The notes under the pieces: generated by a model
Databases searched by the model: none
What the model was told of the DNA's origin: nothing
Seen by the model: the letters and a program-made list of their open reading frames with translations, nothing else
Assembly: GCF_009729075.1 (NCBI RefSeq)
Contig: NZ_VTGY01000007.1
Coordinates: 124,001 to 188,000 of the forward strand
From: Mycolicibacterium sp. CBMA 226
Lineage (GTDB): Bacteria > Actinomycetota > Actinomycetes > Mycobacteriales > Mycobacteriaceae
Direction of reading: 5' to 3'
Length of the DNA: 64,000 nt
Made by a program: the position numbers and the translations under genes
Shown here: positions 38,808 through 50,139 of the stretch, one piece after another
How positions within the stretch are numbered: position 1 is the first letter of the stretch
Layout: every line of letters begins with the position of its first letter

Positions 38808-39920
38808 CTATCCGAGAGCACCCGTGATGTCGGCCAGTAGGTCGTCGGTGTCCTCGATGCCGAGCGATATCCGCGCAAAACCCGGTTCCACCGCATCGCC
38901 CCAGCGTGCACGCCTGTCGACAGAGGTGTGGATGCCGCCGAAACTGGTGGCGGCCACGAGCAGCTGACTGCGGTTCACCAGCTCGCGAACGGCGTCGGCA
39001 TCGGCGAGCTCGATCGCGATCAGGCCGCCGAAACGCCGCATCTGGTCGCGGGCCACCGGATGCGCCGGATCGGTCGGCAGGCCGGGATAGCGCACCGCCC
39101 GCACGGCGGGGTGCGCATCGAGCGTCATGGCCAGCGCGATGGCGTTGGTGCACTGCCGCTCGAACCGCAGACCCGCGGTGCCCAGACTGCGCAGGGCCAG
39201 CCAGGCCTCGAAATGCCCGAGGATCGCGCCGGCCAGCAGCCGGTCCCGTTCGATGGCGGCCATCAGCTCGCGGTGGCACCCGGCGACGTAGCCGGCCAGC
39301 AGATCGCTGTGCCCGGACAGCCCCTTCGTCGCGCTGGCGACCACCAGGTCCGCACCGAGCGACAGTGGCCGCTGGCCGAGCGGGGTCGCGGCGGTGTTGT
39401 CCACCATGAGGGTCGCGCCGCGGGAGCGGCAGATCGTGGACAACCGGTGCAGATCGACGACATCCAGTGTCGGGTTGACCGGAGATTCGGCGAGCACGAC
39501 GTCGCCGTCGGACAGTCCTTCGGCGGCGCCGCAGATGTCGGCGGCGGCCGCCTCGACGACGGTGACGCCGCGGACCGCGAGATGTTCGGCTGCGTACCGG
39601 CGCACCTGGTAATAGCCGTCGGCCGGGACCACCAGCGTGGTGCCCGGGGTCGCCAGCACCCGCAGCGCGGACGAGATGGCGGCCATTCCCGAGGAGAAGG
39701 TCAGCGCCGAGATGGCACCTTCCAGTTCGGCCAGCGCCGATTCCAGTTGGCGCCAGGCCGGATTCGAGTTGCGGCCGTAGAAGTCCAGACCGTCCGATTC
39801 ATCGTCGGACAGGTGATATGCCGCCACCGGAACCGGGGGCGGCGCCACCGGTAGTCCGGGAACTCGTTGCGAGGCAGTCGCTTTGACGCTACGGGTGGAA
39901 TCGCCGAGATGGCCGTCCAC
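38808..39920 (-). CDS. Cystathionine gamma-lyase/synthase-family PLP enzyme
   Basis: 370 residues. It is a fold-type I Cys/Met-metabolism PLP enzyme. The cofactor lysine is in 'VVASATKGLSGHSDLLAGYV'. The 'FYGRNSNPAWRQLESALAEL' segment corresponds to the family Y-x-R-x-x-N-P-T region, with NPA in place of NPT. 'LTFSSGMAAISSAL' binds the phosphate and 'VAESPVNPTLDVVDL' follows. Which reaction it catalyses (gamma-elimination of cystathionine or homocysteine) cannot be told. It sits between gpsA (3 bp upstream) and ddl in one operon. I do not recall a counterpart at this position in M. tuberculosis. Confidence 0.88.
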   Translation of the reverse strand: MDGHLGDSTRSVKATASQRVPGLPVAPPPVPVAAYHLSDDESDGLDFYGRNSNPAWRQLESALAELEGAISALTFSSGMAAISSALRVLATPGTTLVVPADGYYQVRRYAAEHLAVRGVTVVEAAAADICGAAEGLSDGDVVLAESPVNPTLDVVDLHRLSTICRSRGATLMVDNTAATPLGQRPLSLGADLVVASATKGLSGHSDLLAGYVAGCHRELMAAIERDRLLAGAILGHFEAWLALRSLGTAGLRFERQCTNAIALAMTLDAHPAVRAVRYPGLPTDPAHPVARDQMRRFGGLIAIELADADAVRELVNRSQLLVAATSFGGIHTSVDRRARWGDAVEPGFARISLGIEDTDDLLADITGALG

Positions 39921-39923
39921 GGC

Positions 39924-40922
39924 TCACTCCGGCTTGGTGCTGCGGCCGAGCAACAGCGCGAACGCCTGGTCCACCGATAACCCCTTGTGGCACACCCGGT
40001 TCACCGCGTCGGTCAGTGGCATCTCGACGTCGTAGCTCTCGGCGAGGGCCAGCACCGACTGGCAGGACGTGACGCCCTCGGCGACTTTCCCGCTGGCCGC
40101 GGCCATCGCCGATTCGATGGTGCCGCCGCGGGCCAGGCGCTCACCGAAGCTGCGGTTGCGGGACTGCGGCGAGGTGCAGGTGGCGACCAGATCGCCGACG
40201 CCGGCCAGGCCGGCCAGCGTCACTCCCTTGGCGCCGAGCGCGATTCCCAACCGCATGATCTCGGCCAGGCCGCGAGTGATGATCGCGGCAGCGGTGTTCT
40301 CACCGAATCCGGCGCCGGCAGCCATTCCACACGCCAGCGCGATGACGTTCTTGCAGGCGCCGCCGATCTCAGCACCGATGACGTCGGCGTTGGTGTACGG
40401 CCGGAAGTAGCCGGTGGCGAAAGCGCGTTGCAGGGTCACGGCCCGGCCCGAGTCGGTACAGGCGATGACGGTGGCGGCGGGCTGCTCGTCGACCACTTCA
40501 CTGGCGAGGTTGGGGCCGCTGAGGACGGCGACCCGGCTCGGATCGGCACCCGTCACCTGGACGATGACCTGGCTCATGCGCAACAGACTGTCGAGTTCGA
40601 TGCCCTTGGCCACGCTGACCAGCGTGGTGTCGCCACCGAGATGGCCGGTCCAGGCAGTCAGGTTGGTGCGCAGCGTCTGGGACGGCACCGCCAGCAGGAC
40701 GGTGCAGGCGCCCGTAAGTGCCTCGGCGGGGTCCGCCGTCGCCTTGATGGTCGCCGGTAGTGCCCGGTCACCGAGGTATTTCGGGTTGCTGTGGGTCTCG
40801 TTGATCTCGCGCGCCACCTCTGCGCTGCGCGCCCACAACATCACATTGTTGCCCGCGTCCGCCAGGACTTTCGCCAGTGCCGTCCCCCACGCGCCGGCAC
40901 CCATCACCGCTGCCTCCACCAC
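39924..40922 (-). CDS. gpsA: Glycerol-3-phosphate dehydrogenase [NAD(P)+]
   Basis: 332 residues from a GTG start ([20 protein letters not shown]). The Rossmann motif GxGxWGxxLA is at the N-terminus. The catalytic Lys is in '[20 protein letters not shown]', and the family signature '[32 protein letters not shown]' region is intact. It makes sn-glycerol-3-phosphate for phospholipids. The positional equivalent is gpdA2 (Rv2982c). Confidence 0.96.
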   Translation of the reverse strand: MVEAAVMGAGAWGTALAKVLADAGNNVMLWARSAEVAREINETHSNPKYLGDRALPATIKATADPAEALTGACTVLLAVPSQTLRTNLTAWTGHLGGDTTLVSVAKGIELDSLLRMSQVIVQVTGADPSRVAVLSGPNLASEVVDEQPAATVIACTDSGRAVTLQRAFATGYFRPYTNADVIGAEIGGACKNVIALACGMAAGAGFGENTAAAIITRGLAEIMRLGIALGAKGVTLAGLAGVGDLVATCTSPQSRNRSFGERLARGGTIESAMAAASGKVAEGVTSCQSVLALAESYDVEMPLTDAVNRVCHKGLSVDQAFALLLGRSTKPE

Positions 40923-40935
40923 GCGTCAACAGTAG

Positions 40936-41631
<696 letters not shown>

Positions 41632-41697
41632 GACCCGACGCCGCGATCTGACGATCGGCGTTCACCAACCATGTGGCTTGCGCCCCGCCGATAGGGA

Positions 41698-43902
41698 ATG
41701 ATCGTCTGGGTGACCGACGCCGACACCCGAGCAGCAGACACCGACCAGGCCTCAGTCAACGGCCCGCCTGCACGGGCGGCTGTCGACTCGGACCCCGAGC
41801 CGCTGCCGGCGGCCACCGCGGATCCGACGGACGGCGCGCTACCCGATGACCGCTACCTCAACCGCGAGCTGAGCTGGCTGGATTTCAATGCCCGGGTGCT
41901 GGCACTCGCCGCCGACCGGTCGCTGCCGCTGTTGGAGCAGGCCAAGTTCCTCGCGATCTTCGCGTCGAATCTCGACGAGTTCTACATGGTTCGGGTCGCC
42001 GGGCTGAAGCGCCGCGACGAGACGGGCCTGTCGGTCCGGTCTGCGGACGGGCTGTCGCCGCGCGAACAGCTGCGCCGGATCGGTGAACGCACCCAGCAGA
42101 TCTCGACCCGGCACGCCACCGTGTTCGGTGAAGTGGTGCGTCCGGCGCTGGCCGAGCAGGGCATCACGATCGTCACCTGGAACGAGCTGGACGAGCACGA
42201 GCAGTCCAAGCTGTCCACGTATTTCCACGAGCAGGTGTTCCCGGTGCTGACGCCGCTGGCCGTCGACCCCGCGCACCCCTTCCCCTTCGTGAGCGGCTTG
42301 AGCATCAACCTCGCCATCACCGTGCGCAATCCCGAGGACGGCACCCAGCACTTCGCCCGAATCAAAGTACCGGACAACGTCGATCGGTTCGTGGAACTGC
42401 CCGACCCCGGGACGACGGGCGACGGCGTGAAATCCCGGGTGCGGTTCCTTCCGATGGAAGAACTCATCGCCGCATTCCTGCCGGTGCTGTTCCCCGGGCT
42501 GGACATCGTCGAGCACCACGCTTTCCGCATCACCCGCAATGCCGACTTCGAAGTCGAAGAAGACCGCGACGAGGATCTGCTGCAGGCGCTGGAGCGCGAG
42601 CTGGCGCGTCGCCGGTTCGGCTCACCGGTGCGGCTCGAAGTCGCGACCGACATGACCGAGAACATGCTCGACCTGCTGCTGCGCGAGCTCGACGTGCACC
42701 CGGGCGATGTCATCGAAGTTCCTGGACTGCTGGACCTTTCGTCACTGTGGCAGATCTACGGCGTCGACCGGCCCGACCTGAAGGACCGGCCGTTTGTCCC
42801 GGCGACGCCCCCGGCGTTCGGCGAACGCGAGACGCCGAAGAGCATCTTCTCCACATTGCGGGACGGCGATGTCCTGGTGCACCACCCCTACGACTCGTTC
42901 TCCACCACGGTGCAGCGTTTCATCGAGCAGGCCGCCGCCGACCCGAATGTGTTGGCCATCAAGCAGACCCTGTACCGCACCTCCGGTGACTCGCCGATCG
43001 TGAACGCGCTGATCGACGCCGCCGAGGCCGGCAAGCAGGTGGTGGCGCTGGTGGAGATCAAGGCCCGGTTCGACGAGCAGGCCAACATCAAGTGGGCCCG
43101 GCAACTCGAGCAGGCGGGCGTGCACGTGGTGTATGGACTCATCGGGCTCAAGACCCACTGCAAGACAGCGCTGGTGGTGCGCCGCGAGGGGTCGACAATT
43201 CGCCGCTACTGCCACGTGGGCACGGGCAACTACAACCCGAAAACCGCGCGCCTGTACGAGGACGTGGGTCTGCTGACCGCCTCGCCCGAGATCGGCGCCG
43301 ACCTGACCGATCTGTTCAACTCGCTGACCGGCTACTCCCGCAAGGTGTCGTACCGCAATCTGCTGGTCGCCCCGCACAGTGTGCGGCGCGGCATCATCGA
43401 GCGCATCGAGCGCGAGATCGAGGCCAAGCGGGCCGGCGCCGACGGCCGCATCCGGATGAAGATGAACGCCCTGGTCGACGAGCAGGTTATCGACGCGCTG
43501 TACCGGGCGTCGCAGGCCGGCGTCCGCGTCGAGGTCGTGGTGCGGGGCATCTGCGCGCTGCGCCCGGGTGCCGAAGGATTCTCCGAGAACATCGTGGTGC
43601 GCTCGATTCTCGGCCGCTTCCTTGAACATTCACGCGTTATTCACTTCAACGCCATCAATGAATTCTGGATCGGCAGCGCCGACATGATGCATCGTAATCT
43701 CGACCGTCGCGTCGAGGTGATGGCACAGGTGAAGGACCCGAGACTGACCGAGGAACTGAGCGGAGTGTTCGACTCCGCGATGGATCCCGCCACCCGATGC
43801 TGGGAGCTGGGCCCGGACGGGCACTGGACAGCGTTGCCCCGGGAAGGCGAGAAGGTACGGGACCACCAGGTGTCGATCATGGAGCGGCATCGCACACCGT
43901 AG
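41698..43902 (+). CDS. ppk1: Polyphosphate kinase 1
   Basis: 734 residues. After an acidic, variable N-terminus it has the PPK1 core from '[19 protein letters not shown]'. The catalytic histidines are in '[19 protein letters not shown]' (phospho-His) and '[22 protein letters not shown]'. '[20 protein letters not shown]' completes the phospholipase-D-like fold. It polymerises the gamma-phosphate of ATP to polyphosphate. A GTG four codons in is an alternative start. It is followed 63 bp later by mutT1. Confidence 0.97.
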   Translation: MIVWVTDADTRAADTDQASVNGPPARAAVDSDPEPLPAATADPTDGALPDDRYLNRELSWLDFNARVLALAADRSLPLLEQAKFLAIFASNLDEFYMVRVAGLKRRDETGLSVRSADGLSPREQLRRIGERTQQISTRHATVFGEVVRPALAEQGITIVTWNELDEHEQSKLSTYFHEQVFPVLTPLAVDPAHPFPFVSGLSINLAITVRNPEDGTQHFARIKVPDNVDRFVELPDPGTTGDGVKSRVRFLPMEELIAAFLPVLFPGLDIVEHHAFRITRNADFEVEEDRDEDLLQALERELARRRFGSPVRLEVATDMTENMLDLLLRELDVHPGDVIEVPGLLDLSSLWQIYGVDRPDLKDRPFVPATPPAFGERETPKSIFSTLRDGDVLVHHPYDSFSTTVQRFIEQAAADPNVLAIKQTLYRTSGDSPIVNALIDAAEAGKQVVALVEIKARFDEQANIKWARQLEQAGVHVVYGLIGLKTHCKTALVVRREGSTIRRYCHVGTGNYNPKTARLYEDVGLLTASPEIGADLTDLFNSLTGYSRKVSYRNLLVAPHSVRRGIIERIEREIEAKRAGADGRIRMKMNALVDEQVIDALYRASQAGVRVEVVVRGICALRPGAEGFSENIVVRSILGRFLEHSRVIHFNAINEFWIGSADMMHRNLDRRVEVMAQVKDPRLTEELSGVFDSAMDPATRCWELGPDGHWTALPREGEKVRDHQVSIMERHRTP

Positions 43903-43965
43903 TCCGCGCACGGCATCTCACGCACCGCGAAAACCTGATTCCGACAACCACATCCAGGAGCACAG

Positions 43966-44895
43966 GTGCCGAACAAGACGGCGCACGAAGCCCGCGTGAC
44001 GCCGGTACTGGCGGCCGGGGCGGTATTGTGGCGGCCCGCCGAGTCGGGGCAGCCACTGATCGCCGTCGTCCACCGGCCGCGATACGACGACTGGTCACTA
44101 CCCAAAGGCAAAGTCGATCCCGGTGAAACCGAACCGGTTACCGCCGTGCGGGAAATCCTCGAAGAGACCGGGTACGAGTCGGTGCTCGGGCGACGGCTGG
44201 CCACTGTCAGCTATCCGCTCGAGCACGGCACCAAGAAAGTCCGCTACTGGGCGGCCCGCACGACCGGTGGCGGGTTCAGCCCCAACGCAGAGGTGGACAA
44301 GCTCGACTGGCTGCCGGCGGCCGAGGCGATGCTCCGGCTGCAGTACCCCCATGATCGAAAGGTGCTGCGGCGCTTCACCCGTCGGCCCGCCGATACCCGG
44401 ACGGTAGTGATCGTCCGGCACGCCACCGCGGGGCGCAAGGCACGGTACAAAGGCGACGATCGGTTGCGGCCCCTGGACAAGAAAGGCCGGGCACAAGCGG
44501 AATCGCTTGTCGGCCAACTACTCGCTTTCGGCGCCAGCGACGTCTATGCGGCGTCGCGGACCCGGTGCCACCAGACCGTCGAACCGCTGGCGCAGGAGCT
44601 CGGCGTCCGGGTCCGGGACGAGCCGATGCTCACGGAAGAGGCCTACGCGGCCGACGCCGATGCGGCACGCAAGCGAGTGCTGAAGATCGCCTCGAAAAGC
44701 GACAGCGAAACCGTCCCCGTCATCTGCACGCAGGGCAAGGTGATCCCGGACCTGATTTCGTGGTGGTGCGCGCGCAACCGCATCCGGCCCGACAAATCGC
44801 GTAATCGCAAGGGCAGCATGTGGGTGATGACGCTCCACGGCGACGCGCTGATCGCCGCAGACCACATCGGCAGCCCGCTACCGACGAAGCGCTAG
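43966..44895 (+). CDS. mutT1: Two-domain Nudix hydrolase / histidine phosphatase (MutT1)
   Basis: 309 residues from a GTG start. The N-terminal Nudix domain has the full box within '[20 protein letters not shown]' followed by TGYE. The C-terminal histidine-phosphatase domain starts at about residue 143 with the '[15 protein letters not shown]' RH-x motif. In mycobacteria MutT1 hydrolyses 8-oxo-(d)GTP to the diphosphate and also degrades dinucleoside polyphosphates. The link with the adjacent ppk1 is conserved gene order. Confidence 0.95.
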   Translation: MPNKTAHEARVTPVLAAGAVLWRPAESGQPLIAVVHRPRYDDWSLPKGKVDPGETEPVTAVREILEETGYESVLGRRLATVSYPLEHGTKKVRYWAARTTGGGFSPNAEVDKLDWLPAAEAMLRLQYPHDRKVLRRFTRRPADTRTVVIVRHATAGRKARYKGDDRLRPLDKKGRAQAESLVGQLLAFGASDVYAASRTRCHQTVEPLAQELGVRVRDEPMLTEEAYAADADAARKRVLKIASKSDSETVPVICTQGKVIPDLISWWCARNRIRPDKSRNRKGSMWVMTLHGDALIAADHIGSPLPTKR

Positions 44896-44910
44896 CGCGA
44901 CCCACACACA

Positions 44911-44944
44911 GACACGCCGTGGATCGGTTGATCCACGGCGTGTC
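44911..44944. terminator. Bidirectional terminator between mutT1 and hupB
   Basis: Perfect 15-bp arms (44911-44925, 44930-44944) with a GGTT loop, placed between two convergent genes. Confidence 0.88.
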
Positions 44945-44968
44945 CGAGTCGGACCTATCGGATAGCGC

Positions 44969-45628
44969 TTAGCGGCGGCCCTTCTTGGCGGGAGCGGCCT
45001 TCTTGGCCGGTGCAGCCTTCTTGGCGGGAGCGGCCTTCTTGGCCGGTGCGGCCTTCTTGGCGGGAGCGGCCTTCTTGGCCGGTGCAGCCTTCTTCGCCGG
45101 AGCGGCGGCCTTCTTGGCCGGTGCAGCCTTCTTCGCCGGAGCGGCGGCCTTCTTGGCCGGTGCAGCCTTCTTCGCCGGAGCGGCGGCCTTCTTGGCCGGA
45201 GCGGCCTTCTTCGCCGGAGCAGCCTTGGTCGCGGCCGCTTTCTTGGCCGGGGCGGCCTTCTTGGCCGGAGCGGCCTTCTTGGCAGCACCACGCTTGGCCG
45301 GGGCGGCGGTCGCGCCGCGCTTCACCGCGGGGCCTTCAGCCGAAAGACGCTGCGCACCAGACACAACAGCCTTGAACTGGGCGCCCGGGCGGAACGCCGG
45401 AACCGACGTCGGCTTCACCTTGACGGTCTCACCGGTGCGCGGGTTGCGCGCAACACGGGCGGCGCGGCGACGCTGTTCGAAGACGCCGAAGCCGGTGATG
45501 GTGACGCTCTCACCCTTGTGCACGGCGCGCACGATGGTGTCCACGATGTGCTCGACGGCCGCGGTGGCCTGACGACGATCGGTGCCCAACTTATCTGTCA
45601 GGGCATCGATGAGTTCTGCCTTGTTCAT
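44969..45628 (-). CDS. hupB: Nucleoid-associated protein HupB with Lys/Ala-rich tail
   Basis: 219 residues. The N-terminal 90 residues are a standard HU fold ('[20 protein letters not shown]', '[20 protein letters not shown]', '[14 protein letters not shown]'). From about residue 105 the protein is made only of [20 protein letters not shown] repeats ending AKKGRR, the mycobacterial histone-H1-like tail. It compacts DNA and also binds RNA and wall components. A GGAGG ribosome-binding site precedes the ATG. The DNA of the tail is itself a tandem repeat. Confidence 0.97.
   Translation of the reverse strand: MNKAELIDALTDKLGTDRRQATAAVEHIVDTIVRAVHKGESVTITGFGVFEQRRRAARVARNPRTGETVKVKPTSVPAFRPGAQFKAVVSGAQRLSAEGPAVKRGATAAPAKRGAAKKAAPAKKAAPAKKAAATKAAPAKKAAPAKKAAAPAKKAAPAKKAAAPAKKAAPAKKAAAPAKKAAPAKKAAPAKKAAPAKKAAPAKKAAPAKKAAPAKKGRR
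44972..45290. repeat. Tandem repeats encoding the HupB tail
   Basis: Alternating copies of GCCTTCTTGGC(C/G)GG(T/A)GC(A/G)GC repeat about every 18-21 bp and in higher-order units of about 39-45 bp. The low complexity makes length variation by slippage likely. Confidence 0.8.
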
Positions 45629-45836
45629 CCAAAACCTCCGAATTCAGTGGCCCTGGGTGGACCGACTAATGCACACGGTAAACCCAGTACCCGCCGATTT
45701 CCAAGAGCCACGCCCAGTTTCGGGCGTAGCTATCGCGGAATTCGGCAATCCGGTTGGCCCACTTGGGAGGTGGTTAGCAGGTTTCGAAACGTGGTTGCGG
45801 GGGCAGGGATTAGAGCTGCGCCCGAGTGCCGAAATT

Positions 45837-45869
45837 GCTCCGCAGGCCCTCTGGCGGGGCCTGCGGAGC
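45837..45869 (-). terminator. Terminator after leuCD
   Basis: Perfect 12-bp arms (45837-45848, 45858-45869), nine-base loop, then AATTTC on the minus strand; 7 bp beyond the leuD stop. Confidence 0.8.
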
Positions 45870-45876
45870 GCCCCAC

Positions 45877-46470
45877 TCAGGCCGGCAGCGTGCGGGGTTT
45901 GTAGCTCGGACGGGCCGCCTCGAATGCTTCGATTTCCGCGCGTTTCCGCAGCGTAAGGCCTATATCGTCGAGACCTTCGAGCAGCCGCCACGCGGTGTAA
46001 TCGTCAATCTTGAAGGGCAGCACGACCGTTCCCGCGGTCAAATTCCGATCTTGAAGATTCACAGTGATTTCCAGGCCCGGATTCTGCTCGATGAGCTTCC
46101 AGAGCAGTTCGACATCGTCCTGCGCGACCTCCGCGGCGAGCAATCCGGCCTTGCCAGAATTACCGCGAAAAATATCTGCGAAGCGCGACGAGATGACGAC
46201 CCGGAATCCGTAATCCATCAACGCCCACACCGCGTGTTCGCGCGAGGAGCCGGTGCCGAAGTCGGGTCCGGCGACCAGAACCGAGCCCCGGTCGAACGGC
46301 GGAAGGTTGAGGACGAACGACGGATCCTGGCGCCACGCGGCGAACAGTCCGTCCTCGAAACCCGTTCGGGTGACCCGCTTCAGGTACACCGCGGGGATGA
46401 TCTGGTCGGTGTCGACATTCGAGCGGCGCAGCGGAACGCCGATACCGGTGTGGGTGTGGAAAGCTTCCAT
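45877..46470 (-). CDS. leuD: 3-isopropylmalate dehydratase small subunit
   Basis: 197 residues. It is the swivelling aconitase domain 4 partner of LeuC. Signature regions are '[20 protein letters not shown]', '[20 protein letters not shown]' (substrate-binding GSSREHA) and 'ILxNxFxxI'-type residues around '[20 protein letters not shown]'. It starts 12 bp after leuC with a GGAG leader. It acts in leucine synthesis. Confidence 0.97.
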   Translation of the reverse strand: MEAFHTHTGIGVPLRRSNVDTDQIIPAVYLKRVTRTGFEDGLFAAWRQDPSFVLNLPPFDRGSVLVAGPDFGTGSSREHAVWALMDYGFRVVISSRFADIFRGNSGKAGLLAAEVAQDDVELLWKLIEQNPGLEITVNLQDRNLTAGTVVLPFKIDDYTAWRLLEGLDDIGLTLRKRAEIEAFEAARPSYKPRTLPA

Positions 46471-46482
46471 GATGATGCGCTC

Positions 46483-47919
46483 CTAGCTCAGAACTGGGCT
46501 CAAGTCAGCGGGTGAGGACAGGGTCCCGCGCACCGCGGTGGCGGCGGCGACGGCAGGTGACACCAGGTGGGTCCGACCGCCCTTGCCTTGGCGGCCTTCG
46601 AAATTGCGGTTGGACGTCGACGCGCTGCGCTCCCCCGGAGCGAGCTGATCGGGGTTCATCCCCAGACACATCGAGCACCCGGCCTGTCGCCACTCCGCGC
46701 CCGCGGCGGTGAAAACCTCTCCCAGACCCTCGGATTCGGCCTGTGCGCGCACCGCCATCGACCCGGGCACCACCAGCATCCGGACCCCCTCGGCAATCTT
46801 GCGGCCGCGCAGCACATCAGCCACCACGCGCAGATCTTCGATCCGGCCGTTGGTGCAGGAACCTACGAATACGGTGTCCACCGCGATGTCCCGCATCGGC
46901 ACATTGGCCCGAAGGTCCATATAGGCCAACGCTTTTTCGGCGGCCAGACGCTCGCTTTCATCGAACATCTGTTCTGGGTCCGGGACGTTCGCGGACAGCG
47001 GCACACCCTGGCCGGGGTTGGTACCCCAGGTCACGAACGGGCTCAGGCTCGCCGCGTCGATGTACACCTCGGTATCGAATTCGGCGCCCTCGTCAGTACG
47101 TAACGCCGTCCACGCGGCCACGGCCGCGTCCCAGTCCGCACCCTTCGGCGCATGCGGACGTCCCTTGAGGAACTCGAACGTCGTCTCGTCGGGCGCCACC
47201 ATGCCGGCCCGGGCGCCGGCTTCGATGCTCATGTTGCAGATCGTCATGCGACCTTCCATCGACAGCGATTCGATGGCGCTGCCGCGGTATTCGATGACAT
47301 GGCCCTGGCCGCCACCGGTACCGATCTTGGCGATCACCGCCAGGATGATGTCCTTGGCGCTGACGCCCGGCGGCAGCACGCCGTCGACGTTGACCGCCAT
47401 GGTCTTGAACGGCTTGAGCGGCAACGTCTGAGTCGCCAGCACATGCTCGACCTCAGAGGTGCCGATGCCCATCGCGATCGCGCCGAAGGCGCCGTGCGTC
47501 GAAGTGTGGCTGTCGCCACACACGACCGTCATGCCGGGCTGGGTCAGACCCAACTGGGGACCGATGATGTGCACGATGCCCTGCTGCGCGTCACCCATCG
47601 GGTGCAGCCGGATGCCGAATTCCTCGCAGTTGCGCCGCAGCGTCTCAACCTGAGTGCGTGACACGGGATCCGCGATGGGCTTGTCGATGTCGATGGTCGG
47701 GACGTTGTGGTCCTCGGTGGCGATGGTGAGGTCCGGGCGATGTACGGGACGACCGGCCAGGCGCAGGCCGTCGAATGCCTGCGGACTCGTCACCTCATGC
47801 ACCAGATGCAGATCTATATAGATGAGATCGGGTTCGCGGGCATCGCCTTCACCGGCACCCTCGACCACCACATGGTCCGCCCAGACCTTCTCCGCCATGG
47901 TGCGTGGCTTGTTCGTCAT
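46483..47919 (-). CDS. leuC: 3-isopropylmalate dehydratase large subunit
   Basis: 478 residues from the ATG at 47919, which has GGAAGGAA ten bases upstream; the longer frame upstream crosses into the regulator gene and was rejected. It is an aconitase-family 4Fe-4S enzyme. Cluster cysteines are in '[14 protein letters not shown]' and '[16 protein letters not shown]'. '[19 protein letters not shown]' is the second family signature. It isomerises 2- to 3-isopropylmalate with LeuD. It is divergent from the IclR regulator and shares its 74-bp control region. Confidence 0.97.
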   Translation of the reverse strand: MTNKPRTMAEKVWADHVVVEGAGEGDAREPDLIYIDLHLVHEVTSPQAFDGLRLAGRPVHRPDLTIATEDHNVPTIDIDKPIADPVSRTQVETLRRNCEEFGIRLHPMGDAQQGIVHIIGPQLGLTQPGMTVVCGDSHTSTHGAFGAIAMGIGTSEVEHVLATQTLPLKPFKTMAVNVDGVLPPGVSAKDIILAVIAKIGTGGGQGHVIEYRGSAIESLSMEGRMTICNMSIEAGARAGMVAPDETTFEFLKGRPHAPKGADWDAAVAAWTALRTDEGAEFDTEVYIDAASLSPFVTWGTNPGQGVPLSANVPDPEQMFDESERLAAEKALAYMDLRANVPMRDIAVDTVFVGSCTNGRIEDLRVVADVLRGRKIAEGVRMLVVPGSMAVRAQAESEGLGEVFTAAGAEWRQAGCSMCLGMNPDQLAPGERSASTSNRNFEGRQGKGGRTHLVSPAVAAATAVRGTLSSPADLSPVLS

Positions 47920-47962
47920 GACTGTGCTGTTCCTTCCGCGATACCCGGGAGGCTGACCTACC

Positions 47963-48000
47963 GTCTCACAATGCGGGACGCTAGTATCTCCCTGTGAGAC
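47963..48000. promoter_or_regulatory. Inverted-repeat operator between leuC and the IclR gene
   Basis: GTCTCACA (47963-47970) and TGTGAGAC (47993-48000) are perfect inverted octamers centred on the regulator's promoter. The second arm covers its GTG start codon. The arrangement suits auto-repression and control of leuCD by the IclR protein. Confidence 0.55.
47982..47994 (+). promoter_or_regulatory. Candidate -10 element giving a leaderless mRNA
   Basis: TAGTAT ends seven bases before the GTG of the IclR gene, so transcription would begin at or next to the start codon. No ribosome-binding site precedes that GTG. Leaderless mRNAs with RTG starts are common in mycobacteria. Confidence 0.45.
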
Positions 48001-48695
48001 AGGATAGCGGCATCGGCGTCCTCGACAAAGCGGTGGGTGTGCTGCATTCAGTGGCCGAGTCACCGTGTGGACTGGCCGAACTCTGCGCCCGCACCGGGCT
48101 GCCCCGGGCCACCGCCCACCGACTGGCCGCGGGCCTCGAGGTCCACCGACTTCTGGCCCGTGACAACGAAGGCCGGTGGCGGCTCGGCCCCGCACTGACG
48201 GAACTGGCCGGCCAGGTCAACGACCCGCTGCTGAGCGCGGCGGGCGCGATCCTCCCCCGGCTGCGCGAAATCACCGGCGAGAGCGTGCAGTTGTACCGCC
48301 GGGAGGGCCTGGCACGCGTCTGCGTCATGGCCCTCGAACCGCCGTCGGGCCTACGCGACACGGTGCCGGTCGGCAGTCGGCTGCCCATGACCGCCGGCTC
48401 CGGCGCCAAGGTGCTGCTGGCGTACAGCGATCCCGCGACGCAGCAGGCCGTGCTGCCGACGGCGAAGTTCACCGACCGGGTACTGGCCGAGGTCCGTCGG
48501 CGCGGCTGGGCGCAAAGCGCGGCCGAGCGCGAACCCGGTGTGGCCAGTGTCTCGGCACCGGTGCGGGACAACCGCGGCGCGGTGATCGCGGCGGTGTCGG
48601 TGTCCGGGCCGATCGATCGGATGGGCCGTCGCCCCGGCGTGCGCTGGGCGAGCGATCTGCTGGCCGCGGCCGAAGCACTCACACGCCGGCTGTGA
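47994..48695 (+). CDS. IclR-family transcriptional regulator of leuCD
   Basis: 233 residues. N-terminal winged helix-turn-helix ('[20 protein letters not shown]', about 27-46) and C-terminal IclR effector domain ('[20 protein letters not shown]', '[13 protein letters not shown]', '[20 protein letters not shown]'). The divergent position next to leuC is conserved (Rv2989), which points to control of leucine synthesis. The effector is unknown. Confidence 0.92.
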   Translation: MRQDSGIGVLDKAVGVLHSVAESPCGLAELCARTGLPRATAHRLAAGLEVHRLLARDNEGRWRLGPALTELAGQVNDPLLSAAGAILPRLREITGESVQLYRREGLARVCVMALEPPSGLRDTVPVGSRLPMTAGSGAKVLLAYSDPATQQAVLPTAKFTDRVLAEVRRRGWAQSAAEREPGVASVSAPVRDNRGAVIAAVSVSGPIDRMGRRPGVRWASDLLAAAEALTRRL

Positions 48696-48815
48696 CCACG
48701 ACCAGCAAACCTTTGAATCCGCTACATAAGGCGGCGACGTCGGCCCTCATCACCTAAGTTCCTAAGTGGCCCCGGCAGCACCGGGACGTACCGCTGTAGG
48801 AAAGTAGGTTTCATC

Positions 48816-50129
48816 GTGTCGCAGCCACCACAGTGGCTGGCAACCGCACGGATGCTGCGCCGCACGGGCTTCGGGACCACCGGAGCCCAGGTGGACGCTG
48901 TGGTGAAGCAGGACTGGTCGGGGTACCTCGACTGGGTCCTGAGCCTCGATCCGAACGCCGATCCCGGCGCGATCGCGACCCCGATGCCGAAGTCCGCCAT
49001 CCCGCAGTACCCGGGGTCGGGCGCCTCGGCCACCGAGATCGCCGCCTTCGGGCAGGAACTCGCGGCACGCATGCAGGAGCTCTCGGGCTGGTGGCTGCGC
49101 CGCATGGCCGCGGTGCAGCAGCCCGTTCACGAGAAGCTGACGCTGTTGTGGCACAACCACTTTGCCACCTCGGCCGAAAAGGTCAATGCCGCGCAGCTGA
49201 TGGGCGAGCAGAACGAGAAGCTGCGCACCCTCAAGCTCGGCGACTTCGGCAGCCTCGCGTGGGCCATGCTGACGGACGGCGCGATGCTGCACTGGCTCGA
49301 CGGCGACGTCAACACCGCAGCCGCCCCGAACGAGAACCTGTCCCGGGAGTTCATGGAGCTCTTCACCATGGGACATGCCAACGGTTACACCGAGATCGAC
49401 GTGAAAGAGGGCGCCAAGGCCCTCACCGGCCGGCACCTGCGGCCCGACGGCAGCACCCTCGTCTACCCCCAGCACCACGACGAGTCGGTCAAGACCGTAC
49501 TCGGTGTCACCGGCAACCTCACCGACACCGACTTCTGCAACATCGTGCTGCGCCAGCCCGCCTCCGCCGCATTCGTCGCCGGAACCCTCTGGCGCCTACT
49601 GGCTTCGGACCAGCCGGCCTCCCCCGACACCCTCGCCCGCCTCGTCGCCGCCTACGGCCCGAACGGGGACCTCAAGGCGCTCACGAAGGCTGTCGTGCTC
49701 GATCCCGAATTCACCAAGGCCGCGGGCACGGTCGTCAGTACGCCGGTGGAATGGCTGATGGGCATCGTCCGGTCGCTGGCGGTCCCCCTCGACGACGCCC
49801 ACGTGCTCGCCGACCTCGACCAGGTGCTGCACGTGATGGGCCAGCGTCCCTTCTATCCGCCGGACGTCGGCGGCTGGCCCCGCGGCCAGCTCTGGTTGTC
49901 GACGAACAGTGCGGCAGCGCGAGTCTGGGCCGCGAACCGGCTGCTGGCCCTCAGCGATATCAGTGCGGTCGAGCAGATGGCGTCAAGCGAGCGCGTCGAC
50001 GGCGTGGGTTACCTCTTCGGCATCGGTGCCTGGTCCGATCGCTCGGCAGCTGCGCTCAAACAGCTGGCCTCCGATCCGCACCGGCTGGTGGCAGCGGCCG
50101 TCATCACCCCCGAATACGTGACGTCCTGA
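48816..50129 (+). CDS. DUF1800 family protein
   Basis: 437 residues from a GTG start, with AGGAAAGTAGG upstream. Family hallmarks are 'KLTLLWHNHFATSAEKV' and 'NENLSREFMELFTMGHANGYTE', followed by the 'EGAKALTGRHL' and 'FYPPDVGGWPRGQLWLST' segments. The domain is mostly helical. It has no signal peptide here. The function is not established. The DUF1501 gene follows 10 bp later; the two families are regularly encoded together in many bacteria, which suggests one functional unit. Confidence 0.9.
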   Translation: MSQPPQWLATARMLRRTGFGTTGAQVDAVVKQDWSGYLDWVLSLDPNADPGAIATPMPKSAIPQYPGSGASATEIAAFGQELAARMQELSGWWLRRMAAVQQPVHEKLTLLWHNHFATSAEKVNAAQLMGEQNEKLRTLKLGDFGSLAWAMLTDGAMLHWLDGDVNTAAAPNENLSREFMELFTMGHANGYTEIDVKEGAKALTGRHLRPDGSTLVYPQHHDESVKTVLGVTGNLTDTDFCNIVLRQPASAAFVAGTLWRLLASDQPASPDTLARLVAAYGPNGDLKALTKAVVLDPEFTKAAGTVVSTPVEWLMGIVRSLAVPLDDAHVLADLDQVLHVMGQRPFYPPDVGGWPRGQLWLSTNSAAARVWAANRLLALSDISAVEQMASSERVDGVGYLFGIGAWSDRSAAALKQLASDPHRLVAAAVITPEYVTS

Positions 50130-50139
50130 AGAGATCCCG

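Noticed and set aside
43092..43625. 177-codon plus-strand frame inside ppk1
   Set aside because: It overlaps the conserved PPK1 catalytic region in another frame and is Arg/Gly/Pro-rich, as expected for a shadow.
44985..45572. Plus-strand frame with [11 protein letters not shown] repeats that looks like a membrane protein
   Set aside because: It is the complement of the Lys/Ala tail of HupB; the hydrophobic look is caused by the codons of AAPAKK repeats.
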